Source of the DNA: Omphiscola glabra
Lineage: Eukaryota; Mollusca; Gastropoda; Lymnaeidae
DNA: 64,000 nucleotides
NCBI GenBank assembly: GCA_964017045.1
Contig: OZ024808.1
Span: forward strand, 12,740,284 to 12,804,283
Direction: 5' to 3'
Part shown: piece after piece, positions 1 through 11,549 of the stretch
Position numbering within the stretch: position 1 is the stretch's first letter
Layout: each line of letters starts with the position of its first letter
Translations under genes and position numbers: made by a program
The notes under the pieces: model-generated
The model's input: the letters and a program-made list of their open reading frames with translations, nothing else
Told to the model about the DNA's origin: nothing
Database searches by the model: none

Positions 1-1539
1 TCTCCCTGGCATTGTAGAGAGCCTATGCTTGGGGCTGAAAGGTCTTGCAATGCCAGCAATACTTGGCCTGTTCAGGCAAGAAGAGCTTGATGGGGTGACT
101 CTTGTTTTTAAATTCAGTAGCTGTTGAGCCAACTTTGAACGAAACTTGAGGTGGCACTTGCTAAAAGGGGAATCAGGGTTCACCCTTTTCATCAGTAGAT
201 AACCATTAACAATGGATACCTGGATTAAATACCAGAAGAGGTACCTCCACCATTTATGGCTAGGTCGTCCTACAGGATAATACGAACGGTGCTGATCTCC
301 TAAATCCACACCAAACATATATGAATTGTATGAGTCTACACTGCAGGGGATTTCCACTTCAATTATCCCGTCTTTGGATCTTCTCTCAACGGTTGTCATC
401 AGTGGATTTGAATTTGTTGATATCATATTTACTTGGCGCTTGTCTGTCCATTGGCAGGCAACAAGTAGTCCCTTTTGCTGCATTGTGCAGTCACCTTTTC
501 TTTGTTTAGATTTTTTAAGAGGCCAGCCTTTGCGGTTGGGCCTAATTGTGGCACAGCAATAGGTGTCACGGGCAAGTAGGTCTTCTGCCAGCTTGGGCGA
601 AGAAAAAAAATTGTCAAAAAAAATCTCATGCCTTTTATCCAAATAGGGCTCGGCCATAGCCATGACGACATCATAGCCCAAACCATTGGTAGAGCTCACC
701 TCACTTTTACCAGTGTACACTTTAAAGTTTAAAATGTAACCGGTCTTGGCTTCGGCACAACACCAAATCTTCAAGCCCCAGGGAGTCGGCTTATCTTTCA
801 TATATTGCTTGAACCCAAGTCTTCCCCTAAAACCGACCATGGCTTCATCAACACTTAGTTGTCTCTGAGGCTTGTACTGTGATGAGCATTGGTGCCTTAT
901 GTGGTCCAGAAAGGGCCTCACCTTGTATAGGGGATCATAGTTTGGGCTGTCCTTGGCGGGTTGAAGAGAGCTGTCGTTGACATGGAAAAACCGATGAATC
1001 AACTGGAAACGATCTCTGCTCATGACGTCAGCCACTGCAGGGACCCTCCACATATTGTCAGAAGACCAGTACAGTCTTACATCTGGCACTTGGTGAAGGC
1101 CAAACATGATATTGATATATATATATTTGTAGATGTCATCTGCATTTACTGGTGTCCATGTTATGGTAGATGCCCTAGGCCTAGGGCCCGACTGCTTGGC
1201 CAATTGTTGCTTGGCATACAAATTAGTTTGTAAAACAAACTCATCAATACATTTGTCCGTCAGATACAGCTTGAAAAAGTTTATAGGTAGGCTGCCAATT
1301 GGCATATCCAGTAGACTTCCTACATATTCAGAAAATACGCCCATATTTTCTGTTACATTGGACAGTCCATCGGACCATTCCGCGCCAGTAGTGTTCGTGT
1401 TAGAAGTAACACTATCATTTACAGAATCGTCATCAGAATCACTAGATTCTGAAAACAGTTCATTAACTTCAATATCAGAACCCTCGTCTAGCAATTGTTC
1501 ATTTCCATCGATAAGGGATTGTAGAAATTGGAAGGCCAT
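1..1539 (-). CDS. piggyBac-family transposase (3' end beyond window)
   Basis: A single open frame starts at the ATG at 1539 and reads 513 codons to the window edge with no stop or frameshift. The N-terminus is acidic and serine-rich (residues 10-55), as is common in these enzymes. The catalytic core has the DDD pattern: D231 in a SVDEAMVGFRGR motif, D309 in FFDNFFSS, D412 and D415 in GVDLGDQ. The spacings of 78, 103 and 3 residues closely match the known piggyBac arrangement. The enzyme would cut and paste the element at TTAA sites through hairpin intermediates. The C-terminal cysteine-rich zinc-binding tail expected in the family would lie left of the window. A domesticated PGBD-type host gene is possible, but the adjacent transposon terminus argues against it. 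Confidence 0.92.
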   Translation of the reverse strand, partial: MAFQFLQSLIDGNEQLLDEGSDIEVNELFSESSDSDDDSVNDSVTSNTNTTGAEWSDGLSNVTENMGVFSEYVGSLLDMPIGSLPINFFKLYLTDKCIDEFVLQTNLYAKQQLAKQSGPRPRASTITWTPVNADDIYKYIYINIMFGLHQVPDVRLYWSSDNMWRVPAVADVMSRDRFQLIHRFFHVNDSSLQPAKDSPNYDPLYKVRPFLDHIRHQCSSQYKPQRQLSVDEAMVGFRGRLGFKQYMKDKPTPWGLKIWCCAEAKTGYILNFKVYTGKSEVSSTNGLGYDVVMAMAEPYLDKRHEIFFDNFFSSPKLAEDLLARDTYCCATIRPNRKGWPLKKSKQRKGDCTMQQKGLLVACQWTDKRQVNMISTNSNPLMTTVERRSKDGIIEVEIPCSVDSYNSYMFGVDLGDQHRSYYPVGRPSHKWWRYLFWYLIQVSIVNGYLLMKRVNPDSPFSKCHLKFRSKLAQQLLNLKTRVTPSSSSCLNRPSIAGIARPFSPKHRLSTMPGR

Positions 1540-1751
1540 TTTCAAAATTTCACAAAAAAATGTCACAAAAAATTTCACTGTGATCCGACTAGCTTGAGAC
1601 AAGCTTTGAAAATGAATGAAACGAGATAAAAACTTCCGGTTTTTTTTATTGAATGCTCGTGGAATCTCGCTACCGCGAGGTTATCACTAGTAATCTCGGG
1701 GATGCGTGATTTTATAACTAGGGAGAAAAGAAAAGTAGGGGGGTGTGGCCA

Positions 1752-1821
1752 GACGCATTTGGACGCATCCGCCGAAACCCGCAAAGGACGCATTTAGTCG
1801 CAGCCGTCGGGAATGAGTTAA
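1752..1821 (-). repeat. piggyBac terminal and subterminal repeats with TTAA target
   Basis: TTAA lies at 1818-1821. Just inside are three copies of GACGCAT (around 1752, 1762 and 1778), a likely transposase-binding array. The matching left terminus is not in the window. Confidence 0.75.
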
Positions 1822-4800
1822 CTAGTTTAAGTTTAACAAGTTTTTGCACTTAAATTTTATAATGCAGCATCAATTAAAAGGTTGTTAAAGTAGACTAAAT
1901 ATCATTGTAATTATACGATACCAGTAATTAAAACATGTTTTAAAATAATTCCTCTTTGATAAAAAATCAATTTTGTCCCCTTGAATTCTCCCATGACCAT
2001 GGTGAAGCAAAATGCTCCTTCATGGAACAGATTAGGAGAGCATGGATAACTTCATCATGGGGAATGAATATTCCATCAAGATCTTCTATCCAGTCTGCAC
2101 GCTCTCTCTCTCCATTTTCCCCGTTAGCAATTATAACCATCATTTCCCGTTTGAAACGACTCGCTGCGGCCTGATGGGTTTAGGAGCAATAATTAACTCC
2201 TGCTGGTGAACTGCAGAATGGCTCCGCAGCATGACAAGTCAGACAAGCGACCTAAAGTACCATATGTGCTACAGATCCTATCACCAAGCGCAGATTGGAT
2301 TGATGGACAGTAAAAATCACATGAAAGTGATCGATAAGAATGTGAAGAGCGAGGAAGGGTGCCAGTGTCAGGCACTTTCAAGCTTTGAGCAACAATCAGA
2401 GATGGGAATGTTTGACTAGTTTGAGAATCACTGTCTGTTGTTCGATATGGAATTTTCAAATCTTCTTTAGTTTGAATAACGGGCAACAGAGGAGGAAGAA
2501 CAGTTTTAGTTTTACATTGAAATATGAGCTTCTTGGTTTAGAACAGCACTTGTCTGTGCATTTCACTTTCACAATTTGGGTTAAGTATTGGCTTATTTGT
2601 ATGTGTACATCGTAGCATTTTTGTATCTCTTGTGATCAGACTGTTGGATCGATGAATTTGGCCACTGTCAGAAAATTATCACCAATGTGGCCAAATCTCT
2701 GCAAGTGTTTCCTGCATACTGAAAATTATTTTTCTCTAATTTTGGGTGGATCGTAACTCCTCGTTAGTTAATTTAAATGAATACTAATACTACTACCATA
2801 GTGGTCATGTGGCAAAATCAGTCCGGTCAGTGGCGCCATTTTTCTCTCCACTCTCAGCTTCTCGGAGGCCATTGGATTGAATCTGGATTCCAGCATAGAC
2901 CGAAGGAATTGGCTCGAGTCCTGCGGCCACAACCCAATCATGGTCAGGCAAGCTGACTGTATTCAAGTAATTCAACTTGCATCAGCAATGGACTTAGCTT
3001 GTTAGCAGGGGTCAACCCAATTGGGAACTCTTGCTTTATCGTCTTGACAGATAAAGTTAAAGCACACGTCATTTGGTCCTGGCATGGACGCCAACTCTTC
3101 GAAGTAATGTATTGTTGCCATACAAAACAAACATGATCGTACAAAACAAACCATCAATATGTTTCCAATACCTTCATTTAAAATGGAGTTATGTCCCTTA
3201 AAAGCAAACATGCTGTATTTTACAGCGCGAAACCAAAAGATATGAATAACTAGCAGTTCTCAATTCAGGACATCGATTTTTGAAGATTTTAATTTAAAAT
3301 TAAGCATTATAATTTATTTCCGTGCATTTTATGTGTATTAATTTCAAGGATAAAAAGGTTCATTAAGGTTTTTCTTAAGTTTAAGTGTCATATATCTTTA
3401 TATTAATTGCTTTTCTTTCTTCACAGCATGGGGCAAAGTCACATTAATTTTGATTTCTTAGTTTTTCCAGATCATAATACAGTACCACTTAAAGAGAATG
3501 CATACCGGTATTAACAGCTTTAGGGACTATTCCATAGACACTCAGCTTATGATGAATAGTACAGAAAAACTATTGAGAACTCTTGGAACTTAGTAAATGT
3601 AACTTGAAAGTTGATTGATAAAATTTCTGAAGTTTATCCACTGGTACCTGTCCGATAATTATAAATGATTTTTCAACAGTTTATTTGTGCAACCTATTTT
3701 CTAATAACAAGCTTTATAAAGATTAACAAAAAAGAGCAATTTTGAGTTACAGTATATTTATTTGCGATTACAGTATATTTGAGACATCAAAAGAATACCC
3801 TGACAACTTGAACCAGACCTGAAATAAATCAGAAATGAAAAGAACCAATTACGAAGATATGGTTTAAAAAATTGTGTCTCAGAACATTAGACATCATTAA
3901 ACAATCAGGAAGAGAGAGTTCATTTTCCTCATCGACACATTTCAAGGTATTGTAGCATAGAGAAATTAACAGGATAAATAAAGAAATATATTTAACTCTA
4001 AGGAAATATATTACTTATTTGTTCATAACGTTTGGCCCTGCAACACTAAAGCCTGAACACAGTACTTCTTTGTGAAAGTGTGATATGAGTTAGCAATAGT
4101 AGCAGTTCAAGCTCTAATAGTAGATGCAGTGGGAAAATAGGATACTGGTACCAAATACTGTTATATTAGTAATAGTACAATTTCAAAAAATACTGCTCAG
4201 AGATTCAGAAAATAATTATTTAAAGATTCAGTTGTAATTCAAGTACATGAACTCAAATGAATTTGGAACTGGTTGCTCTTATGTCGCATTTGAATTCATA
4301 ACTGGTTGCTTTTATGTCGCATTTCCCCAATTTTCTCTATGACATGTCAAACTATGTCTAAAATAAGGGGGTATCCTCAGATAAAAAATTGCCGCGGTTG
4401 TCAATATCACAAAATTTCAAATGGTAATTCCAGTTATCATCACAGGATACTAAATGGGAGTCATGAAATTACAGACAAATTATAAAAATCTTACTCAGGG
4501 CAGGAATGTTTCTGAATTTTCAGGCTTATCACAAATAACTTTAATCTCTCTCAATGAACATTCCTCTCCCTAACAATATTCTTTTCTGGAAGTCCTGGAT
4601 ATCTAGATAATTGAAAAAAAAATAATTTAAAATACAGAACATTTGAACATAGTAACCTGTTTATTCTATTCCCATTTAAGCATGAATAGATATAGGTAAA
4701 AAAATGTTATGCCTGGTATTTTAAATACTGGTAACTATAAACCCAAATAACACTTCATGCACCTGAAAAACTATTTTAGATTATTGGTGTAGAAAGAGTT

Positions 4801-5030
4801 GTAGAAGTAGCACAATTTCCTAACTACTGTACCGGTACCAAAAGTTCATGGTCATATTAATTACACATACTCTCAATCTAATAGTCTTAGTGATACAATC
4901 TGTTACAATAAATGAGTCTTTGGAAAGTTTCTGGGTTAAATGTTACAAAAACAAAATTCTTTTGGCAGGAAAAATGGTAAGTGATGATGTTAAGTGATGC
5001 ACTTCCTGCTCCAGCATAGGCAGGAAGTAC
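1822..5030. other. Non-coding AT-rich stretch without a recognised gene
   Basis: Only short open frames occur here and none resembles a known protein. A minus-strand frame at ~2000-2170 encodes a charged stretch (ANGENGERERADWIEDLD) that could be a decayed coding fragment, but no extension or family is visible. A ~34-bp direct duplication containing GGTTGCTCTTATGTCGC or a close variant lies at about 4267-4325. TACCGGTA palindromes occur at 3503 and 4830. Confidence 0.5.
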
Positions 5031-5033
5031 AAA

Positions 5034-5768
5034 TTAATCTAAAATAATAAATCTAAACCACATGCCAAATATATAAATTAGGTAGCAAGTTTCTCTCAGA
5101 CAAATGCCTCGATTGTCATCAAATATCCCTGTACATCCAAGTAATTGGCCAAAAACTGACGCAGCACAAGGACGACATGGAAGCAGACTCGTCATCTGTT
5201 TCATCAAGGAGAAAATTATAAATAAACACAAATAGACAAAATTGTTACACAACTTACCCACCAACATAATCTCCCACAAGTTAGAGCTTCAACAACCTGG
5301 AGGAAAAAGTGATAATTTTTAATTGAAACCAACTCAATTTTTAAAAACGTTTAGGAGAGATCCAATGGATTATCACATGAATCTCAACATTTCCTAAGAC
5401 ACATTTAAGCCAGAGATGAACTTTTATATCTAAACATCACCAAAAGGCATATTTAAAATGTAAGATAATTCCACAAACGGTTAAGCCTTTTTGTGTAACT
5501 TTTTACAGAAACTTAGAATTGAACACTAACTTATAAATTTTATAGAACAACTACATTGGGTTAAGAGAATTATGAAATTAATGACTAAGAGTCTTGGTTA
5601 AATCAGAATAAACAATCAGCAGTGTTGTCAGAGAGATTCCCATGTTTGTTAACATCATCACACTTACCCAAGACCTGTAACTGAAATAACAAAATCATAC
5701 ACACCTTTTGAGATACCATTACATAGACAGGTAGAAGATTATTCCAACTTGAGTACTGAACTGCACAC
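5034..5768 (-). CDS. Possible downstream exons of the unrecognised 5-11 kb gene
   Basis: Minus-strand segments with good splice borders lie at about 5705-5768 (acceptor TTTTTCAG, donor GTGTGT), 5254-5297 (acceptor TTTTTCCTCCAG, donor GTAAGT) and from about 5201 downward (acceptor after GATGAAACAG), the last ending at a stop near 5034. All three are open in phase 0, but the resulting peptide is not recognisable. In another phase the first segment gives a hydrophobic stretch (VGIIFYLS) that would suit a membrane segment following the upstream exons. I cannot choose between these readings. They may be exons of the gene that starts at 11060, untranslated exons, or chance. Confidence 0.25.
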
Positions 5769-7023
5769 TGAAAAATAGGCAAAGATATTTAATCTTATGG
5801 AAGAACCAGTTATGAGTAATACATCAAGTGAAAGTAAGTTTCAGACGGGGGCATTTGCTGTCTATCACAGAAATTCAGCATTTGCATTCATCATAAACTT
5901 TATTAGGAAATAAAGAGAAATTTAGAAGTTAATATGGACACATGAAATAAAGAAATATACTTTACAACTTGTGTCTAGAAAAAAAGGACACAAGTTCATA
6001 AAATAATACTCTATGACAAGAGTCCTCAAACTACATTCCTGGATTTGCATAGCCAACTAATGGATACATTAGGTGGTCTGAATCAGGTACACAATTAAAA
6101 AACAGTGCTGTATTAACACTGAAAAGTATCAAAGGAACAAAAGAGGATATCTATGAAAATGACCACCAAACAGAACAGCTCTAAAGGATGGAAATAATGC
6201 ATGCCCCAATCTTTTTGAAACTTAAGTCGAATGCCGTATCAGATAGGGGCGAAATTTGTCAGTCAAATGATATTATGATTACAATAAATTGGATATCATC
6301 ATCTATGGCTCACGACAATTAAAAAAAAAGCACTCTAAATGCTGAGAATTGGAACTAATGAAAAGTTAGCATAAAACAAAAATGAGACATCATCATAAAT
6401 AAAGACAGGTCGTCTAATTTTGCTTAGTGCTATAAGTAGCATAAATGTGGAAGCAACTGATTTAAACACTAGGGAAATAAAGTAACCTACTGCACAATAA
6501 ACTAAAAAATAAAAATCCGCCACTGTACCATAAGTAACATGCATAATATACGGTACCAATGTTTAAAATAACTGGAAAGTATAACCTGGCCTGCTGCTGC
6601 TAGCTTTAAAAATCTAGGAACTTTTGGAAGTGAAGATAACTTTGTTATCCGACAGTCCCTGTTTGAAAGCTGGTAATAACAGGTTGAATAAAATGATCTA
6701 GTCTCCCTAAAGTTTTCTCAGATATTCTCAAATCATAGATCACTCATATGGTTTCTATCAGGTGAAAATGTTTCATCACTGAAAAGAGCAGGGTTAACGA
6801 GAAAAATCATTCAAGTGATACTTTCCTTAAAATAAATTATTCACATATCCTATTTATAAACTTACCAGGGAAAAAAAGTTATGAAGGTACATTTTTTTTA
6901 GAGATAGTTTATTTTAATTCAGTTTTATGACTTCTCTCAGAGCAGATAAATAATCACGATATCATTTGTCCCTATCTATATAGTTCATCATAAAGAAGTC
7001 TGGAAGTAATAACATAGCTCCTC

Positions 7024-7162
7024 CAGTGGCATAGGAAGGGGGTGGTCCCCTGCTTTCTTTAAATAGTGTGGCAGTATCTTCAGATAGCTGCATAGTTTTC
7101 TTTCATGAAAGGGGCATATTTCTCAACCCACTCGGGCAGGCACTAACATAGCTATGTCATTG
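7024..7162. mobile_element. Short hAT-type MITE (CAGTGGCGTAG family)
   Basis: The left end CAGTGGCATAGGAAGGG and right end CTATGTCATTG are diverged inverted termini. Flanking octamers AGCTCCTC (7016-7023) and AGGTCCTC (7163-7170) match at 7 of 8 positions, as expected for a hAT target duplication. Related copies lie at 32988-33140 and ~56000-56145, and within 18597-18748. Confidence 0.65.
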
Positions 7163-7726
7163 AGGTCCTCATTACAAGGAACAAAAAAAAGATGCAAGCG
7201 ATTCCGCCAGTCTTATTTATTCTAAACTAACGAATTTTCCCAAATACTCTAAAAAGTACCACGGACTTGTGAAATTGAATATAATGCAGTCAGGACATAG
7301 CTCCCAAAATGTTCTCAGGATGAGAACTATGGGGAAAAACACAATAAAAGTAGCCCAAATTCAACAGCACAAAGCTCAATAAGCACACGAGGCTTTTGAA
7401 AAATAAACCTGTAAAATCATGGAATATTGTAAAACAATACAACTATAAATCTTTGTGACTTATCACAAGTGTTTACACAAATGTTATAAAGTTAAAAAGT
7501 AAACACTAAACAAAGATTTACACTTTCTTCAGGTATTGATAAATAATCACAAAGATTCATATCTCCCTATCTATCTTTGAGATCATCATCAGAAAGTGAA
7601 AAATCTTATCTTAAAAAAACTACTATCAGATACAAACAGTATCCCCTAGAAATATTGGAGAGGTAATGAAATTCTGTTTGAAAGCCTATAGACATCAGAT
7701 AAACTCTGTGAGAGATATTTATCAAA

Positions 7727-8677
7727 GGCAAGCGTTATTCGCACGGCCGTGCGAATAATGCCGAGCGTAATCCGCACGGCCGTGAGAATAATGCCGAGCA
7801 TTATCCGCACGGTTTTGGCCGTTATTCCCCACAACCAGAAATGTGTGATGTATACTTATATTTATTATATTAATGAAAATTATGCATTTTTTTTTACATT
7901 TTTGAATTTCTTTCAGGAATTAAAAACTGATAATTAATTAAACGTAACTTAGTTTAAGGCGACATTTTTCGTAGGCTTGTTGAACGCAAATTACAGTGTG
8001 TCAGTGTGGAATGAATCGTAAATGTGTGAAAGCCAGCCTGTCTTAGGTCTAGGCCTACATTTAAAATGTAGGTATAGGCCTATAATCTTGTAGACTAGTA
8101 GCATTAAGTAAGATGCGTTTTATTTTGGACCAATGGCTATACTGTCTTAGGTCTACTTGTAGGCCTATTCTAAATGAAATTAAATATACCATTGAATTGA
8201 GCTTGGTTTCATTAAAATTAAAACAAATCTAAAAATATTATTCATGTATCTTTTGATAATAAATAAGATATATTTTAAAATTCTTTTTGAACATAATTAT
8301 TAAATATAAAATATACTTTTTAAAAAAAATGAAAAAGAAAATAAAAAGTAAAATTCGATCCCCAACCAGTAAACCATCACATAATATAAGTTAGCTGGGC
8401 GTCTACTCTACCACAAGACCACCGAAGTTCACATCCAACTTCCTTATTCTTATCTTAAAACCAGGTCAATGGTACATTTTTTGCCACGATTTTTTCCATT
8501 GTTTTACGGAAATTCGTTCTTTTTTAAATAAATAGTTCTAAAATAATGCAGAGCTTTATCGGCAGACCGAAATCTTCGAATAACGGCGAACATTATGCGC
8601 AGAGCAGTATGACCAGCCACTATAATGCGCATGCGCTGAGGAGCCGTGCGGCCAAAACCGTGCGAATAACCACTACG
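7727..8677. mobile_element. MITE with GTTATYCGCACGG termini, copy 1
   Basis: A 951-bp non-coding element flanked by a perfect 9-bp direct repeat TTTATCAAA (7718-7726 and 8678-8686). Its ends are imperfect inverted repeats built on GTTATTCGCACGG. It is clearly homologous to 57768-58532, sharing ACAACCAGAAATGTGTGATG near the left end and TATAATGCGCATGCGCTGAG near the right end. It has no transposase. The 9-bp duplication would fit a Mutator-like or other 8-9-bp superfamily, but the family is not certain. Confidence 0.75.
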
Positions 8678-8749
8678 TTTATCAAAACTACATTACCGGA
8701 AACCAAATTCCAAATATCACATAATATAAGTTAATATAACCATACTTAC

Positions 8750-11060
8750 GGTGAATATTTTGCACATGGCTCATCCAGCTCCTGGTATAGCAACATAAAA
8801 CGCTTTAAAGTAGATAAAAATAAATTACAATAAAGCATACCCAAAAATTGCATCAAGTATATGGAACTAGACCTATCATACAAATAAGTACTGTAGGCTT
8901 GAATTTTCTATGCTGTGCTATAATGCCACAACATGTTGGTGTCAAGCTATTGCTATATGCTCTCACTGACACTGCATGAAATTATAAAACATCACAAGTA
9001 ACACAAGAGAGCAATACAAAAAGTGAAACAAATCAGCTAAAACGAGAAAACAATCCTCTTTGTCCTGCTACAACGTTAAATCTCTATATTCGAATATACA
9101 GTGTACAAAGAATTGTTTTATCAACATTAACATGCAACTTAACATGTGGGGGCGGGGGCATTACTCTGTACCTTGATTTGACCACCAGATTCACAAGTAC
9201 CTATTTTAAAATACCTAATTAACTTACAAAAAGAAAATGCAGTCAAATTAACTTACATATGTATTTACATCTACCAGACCCAGGTGTCATATCCAAAACT
9301 TGGTTGTTTGAAAGTACAGCCACTAAAATTTTAAAAGAAAATATATTACACTCACAGGTCTAAAAATTTCTTGAGAAAAAAGGCACTTTGAAAGAATTAT
9401 ATTGTCAGCCTGAATTTTCTATGCTGTGCTAAAGGCCACAACATGTTGGTGTCAAGCATCTGCTGTTTGCTCTTACAGACTGCATGAAATAATGAAATGT
9501 CACATAAGTTATACAAAGAGCAAGACAAAAAAATGGGGCAGGGGTGCTGGGCATCCTTCAAGTGACTTTACCGCAAAAGGGGCGTATAATATGGATGGGT
9601 TTTATTTACTCTTTGCGCCATTTGGAAATAAAGCATCAACTTTAACCAATTTCTGAACATCCATGGCCTATGGTTTTGATTAGTTACAACAGTACAATAT
9701 GTATCATTTAGTTGCAATCATCAGGGTTGAGTTAATGAATGACGATGGAATGTTTTTGAATTAAAATCACCTTTCATCTAATTTATATTTTTAATGGTTG
9801 GGCAATTATATATATTAAATTTTCCGCCATATTTGAAAATGGGTTTGGTATATTTTACTATCTGACAATTTCAGATATTCTTATTTGTGGGACATAAAAT
9901 TAAAATGAAGTGTCTAAAGGTGTATTCTATGAAATTTGAAAGTAAGTTGGGTTTTCATTATTTTTTGTTTTTCTTTACTTTTAAAATGTAGGACAATGTA
10001 ATAGTGTGTAACTGTAGCCGCACATGTTTTTTTATTGAGGTTTAGTCTTAAGGCCTAGGTTTAGTTTTGGAGTAAGGATAGTTCAGGTTAGGTTTATTTT
10101 AATGGTTCAAGTTAGGTTCATTTTTATGGTTCAGGTTAGCCTAGGTTTAGTTTTATAGTTCAGGATCAGGATAGTTCTAGGGTCCAGGTTAAGTTTAAGG
10201 ATAGTTTTAGGGTGTACGATTTTAGCAGACTTGAGTTTTTTTACACTGCTGCCATCTTGGTTGCCATAACTGACCTTTCGTGTGGCAACCAAGATGGTAG
10301 ACATGGGGAAAAAGCATGGCGCGTATTTTTTGCATTTACCACTAAGCTAAGTATAGGCATAGGCCAAATTATATTTTAAGACAAAATAATTCTGGCTCAG
10401 ACATCCAAGGAAGGGCGAATACCATCTTTAGAACAAAAAGTTCTTCTGGTGGAAACCGCGAATGTATGGAATTACTTCATCATCACCAGCATCCTCATAA
10501 AATGCCATTTCAATTTCAATTCTTATTTCATAGCCCTAAATATACCAGATATAAGTGTAAGACACAAGATATCAAACAATTTAATACAATTGTCCAGTGG
10601 CGGAGATGCAATTACACCAAGATATGACTTTACTTTTACTTTATAATAAATTATATAGGCTATTATTATAAAGCTCACATCATGCCACATGCTACCAGTC
10701 ATGAGAGAATCAAGGCAAAAACATGTATGAAATACACATGACACTATTAGTAAATAGTTTGAATAAAACAAACTATTCCCCTATAATAGCAGATTGGCAA
10801 ATCATATCAATTTAACATACCGATTGATACAATAATAATTATTTTCAATGCCCATAGCGATTACCAATATTCAAACAGGAAGTATTCACTCGGTTGCCTC
10901 ATAATAAATATACTAGTACTAGACAGACATTACTATTTCGTCTGGGTAATTACAACTTAAGTATAAAGTACAAAGAAATTTAAATTGTAAGTTATTGATT
11001 ACTTAGCACGTGGCTCGCATTGGGTCCACATTTCTTGACGAATTCTGATACAGCCGCCAT
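8750..11060 (-). CDS. Unrecognised gene, 5' exons (starts MAAVSEFVKKCG)
   Basis: Four minus-strand segments join in phase: 11003-11060 (ATG at 11058-11060; 19 codons plus one base), 9257-9322 (66 bp), 9172-9200 (29 bp) and 8750-8781 (32 bp). Acceptors end in TTTTAG, AAATAG and ATACCAG; donors are GTAATC, GTAAGT, GTACAG and GTAAGT. The joined frame gives about 62 residues with a cysteine cluster (GRCKYICTCESGGQIK then ELDEPCAKYSP). A TATA box stands 57 bp upstream of the ATG. Downstream exons are unclear (see 5034-5768). I do not recognise the protein; it could be a small cysteine-containing or membrane protein. The joining rests on phase and splice borders only, so the exon list may be partly wrong. 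Confidence 0.4.
8899..9535. repeat. Diverged direct duplication of ~125 bp
   Basis: Segments at about 8899-9020 and 9410-9535 share CCACAACATGTTGGTGTCAA and the surrounding sequence, with scattered differences and indels. They lie ~510 bp apart and flank exons 2 and 3 of the candidate gene. This looks like a local segmental duplication or two insertions of the same element. Confidence 0.7.
10237..10300. repeat. Foldback element GCCATCTTGGTTGCCA, copy 1
   Basis: GCCATCTTGGTTGCCA is followed ~20 bases later by its near reverse complement TGGCAACCAAGATGGT, giving a strong hairpin. The same structure recurs at 59130-59205. The preceding 200 bp (10040-10230) is a degenerate run of AGGTTAGG-like phrases. 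Confidence 0.6.
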
Positions 11061-11116
11061 TTGAATACCTCTTCAGAAAACGATTTGGATTGAGGAAGTG
11101 TACATGCAAGAACGCC

Positions 11117-11126
11117 CTATATATAG
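11117..11126 (-). promoter_or_regulatory. TATA box of the 8.7-11.1 kb gene
   Basis: CTATATATAG lies 57 bp upstream of the ATG at 11060 on the minus strand, which places a start site near 11090 with a ~30-nt leader. The motif is palindromic, so direction comes from the neighbouring ATG and splice donor. It is a rare GC-flanked motif in the region. Confidence 0.45.
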
Positions 11127-11446
11127 CCACCAGCGAAAGCGAGGAAGCAGTGCCAAATTTCGAAAGCATTTTGTTCCTAGTAAACTATATGTTGGTGGGT
11201 TGAGTTAGTATTCATGGGTAATATTAAATGGCATATTTAAATATTTTAAAATTAAAATAAAGCGATTTTTAAATTTAATTCAGATAACATTTCTATGTTC
11301 AAAAATAATATAAGGTATTAATTATTCATTCCACAGAATGAAAAAACTTAACTGGCAGATTGACATTTATTTGTTGGGGGAAAAAAAAACTATATAACTA
11401 TATAATATGAGTACAAACTATTTATGTTATAACATTTAGATGTAGT

Positions 11447-11545
11447 GTGGGGCCTCGGTTAACGAACCCCTCGGTTAACGAATACATTGGTTAACGAACA
11501 AAGGGGTTTACGAAAAAGTTTGTGAACAAGTATTATCTTGGTTAA
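11447..11545. repeat. Solo pogo/Tigger-like terminal region
   Basis: CCTCGGTTAACGAA occurs twice in tandem, followed by a third looser copy (TTGGTTAACGAA). This phrase typifies terminal repeats of pogo/Tigger elements. No opposite end or transposase was seen nearby, so this looks like a remnant. Confidence 0.5.
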
Positions 11546-11549
11546 TAAT

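Larger units (their letters stand above)
1..1821 (-). mobile_element. piggyBac-like DNA transposon, one end and most of the body
   Basis: The element runs from its right-hand TTAA target (1818-1821) leftward off the window. It holds a ~280-bp leader (1540-1817) and an open transposase frame. On the minus strand the terminus after TTAA reads CTCATTCCCGACGG, the kind of short terminal repeat seen in piggyBac families, followed by subterminal copies of a 7-mer. The opposite terminus lies outside the window, so completeness cannot be judged. The uninterrupted frame argues for recent insertion. Confidence 0.88.

Noticed and set aside
2193..2486. 97-codon minus-strand open frame near 2.3 kb
   Set aside because: Serine-rich with no recognisable motif, no splice partners and no transposon termini around it; not enough to call a gene.
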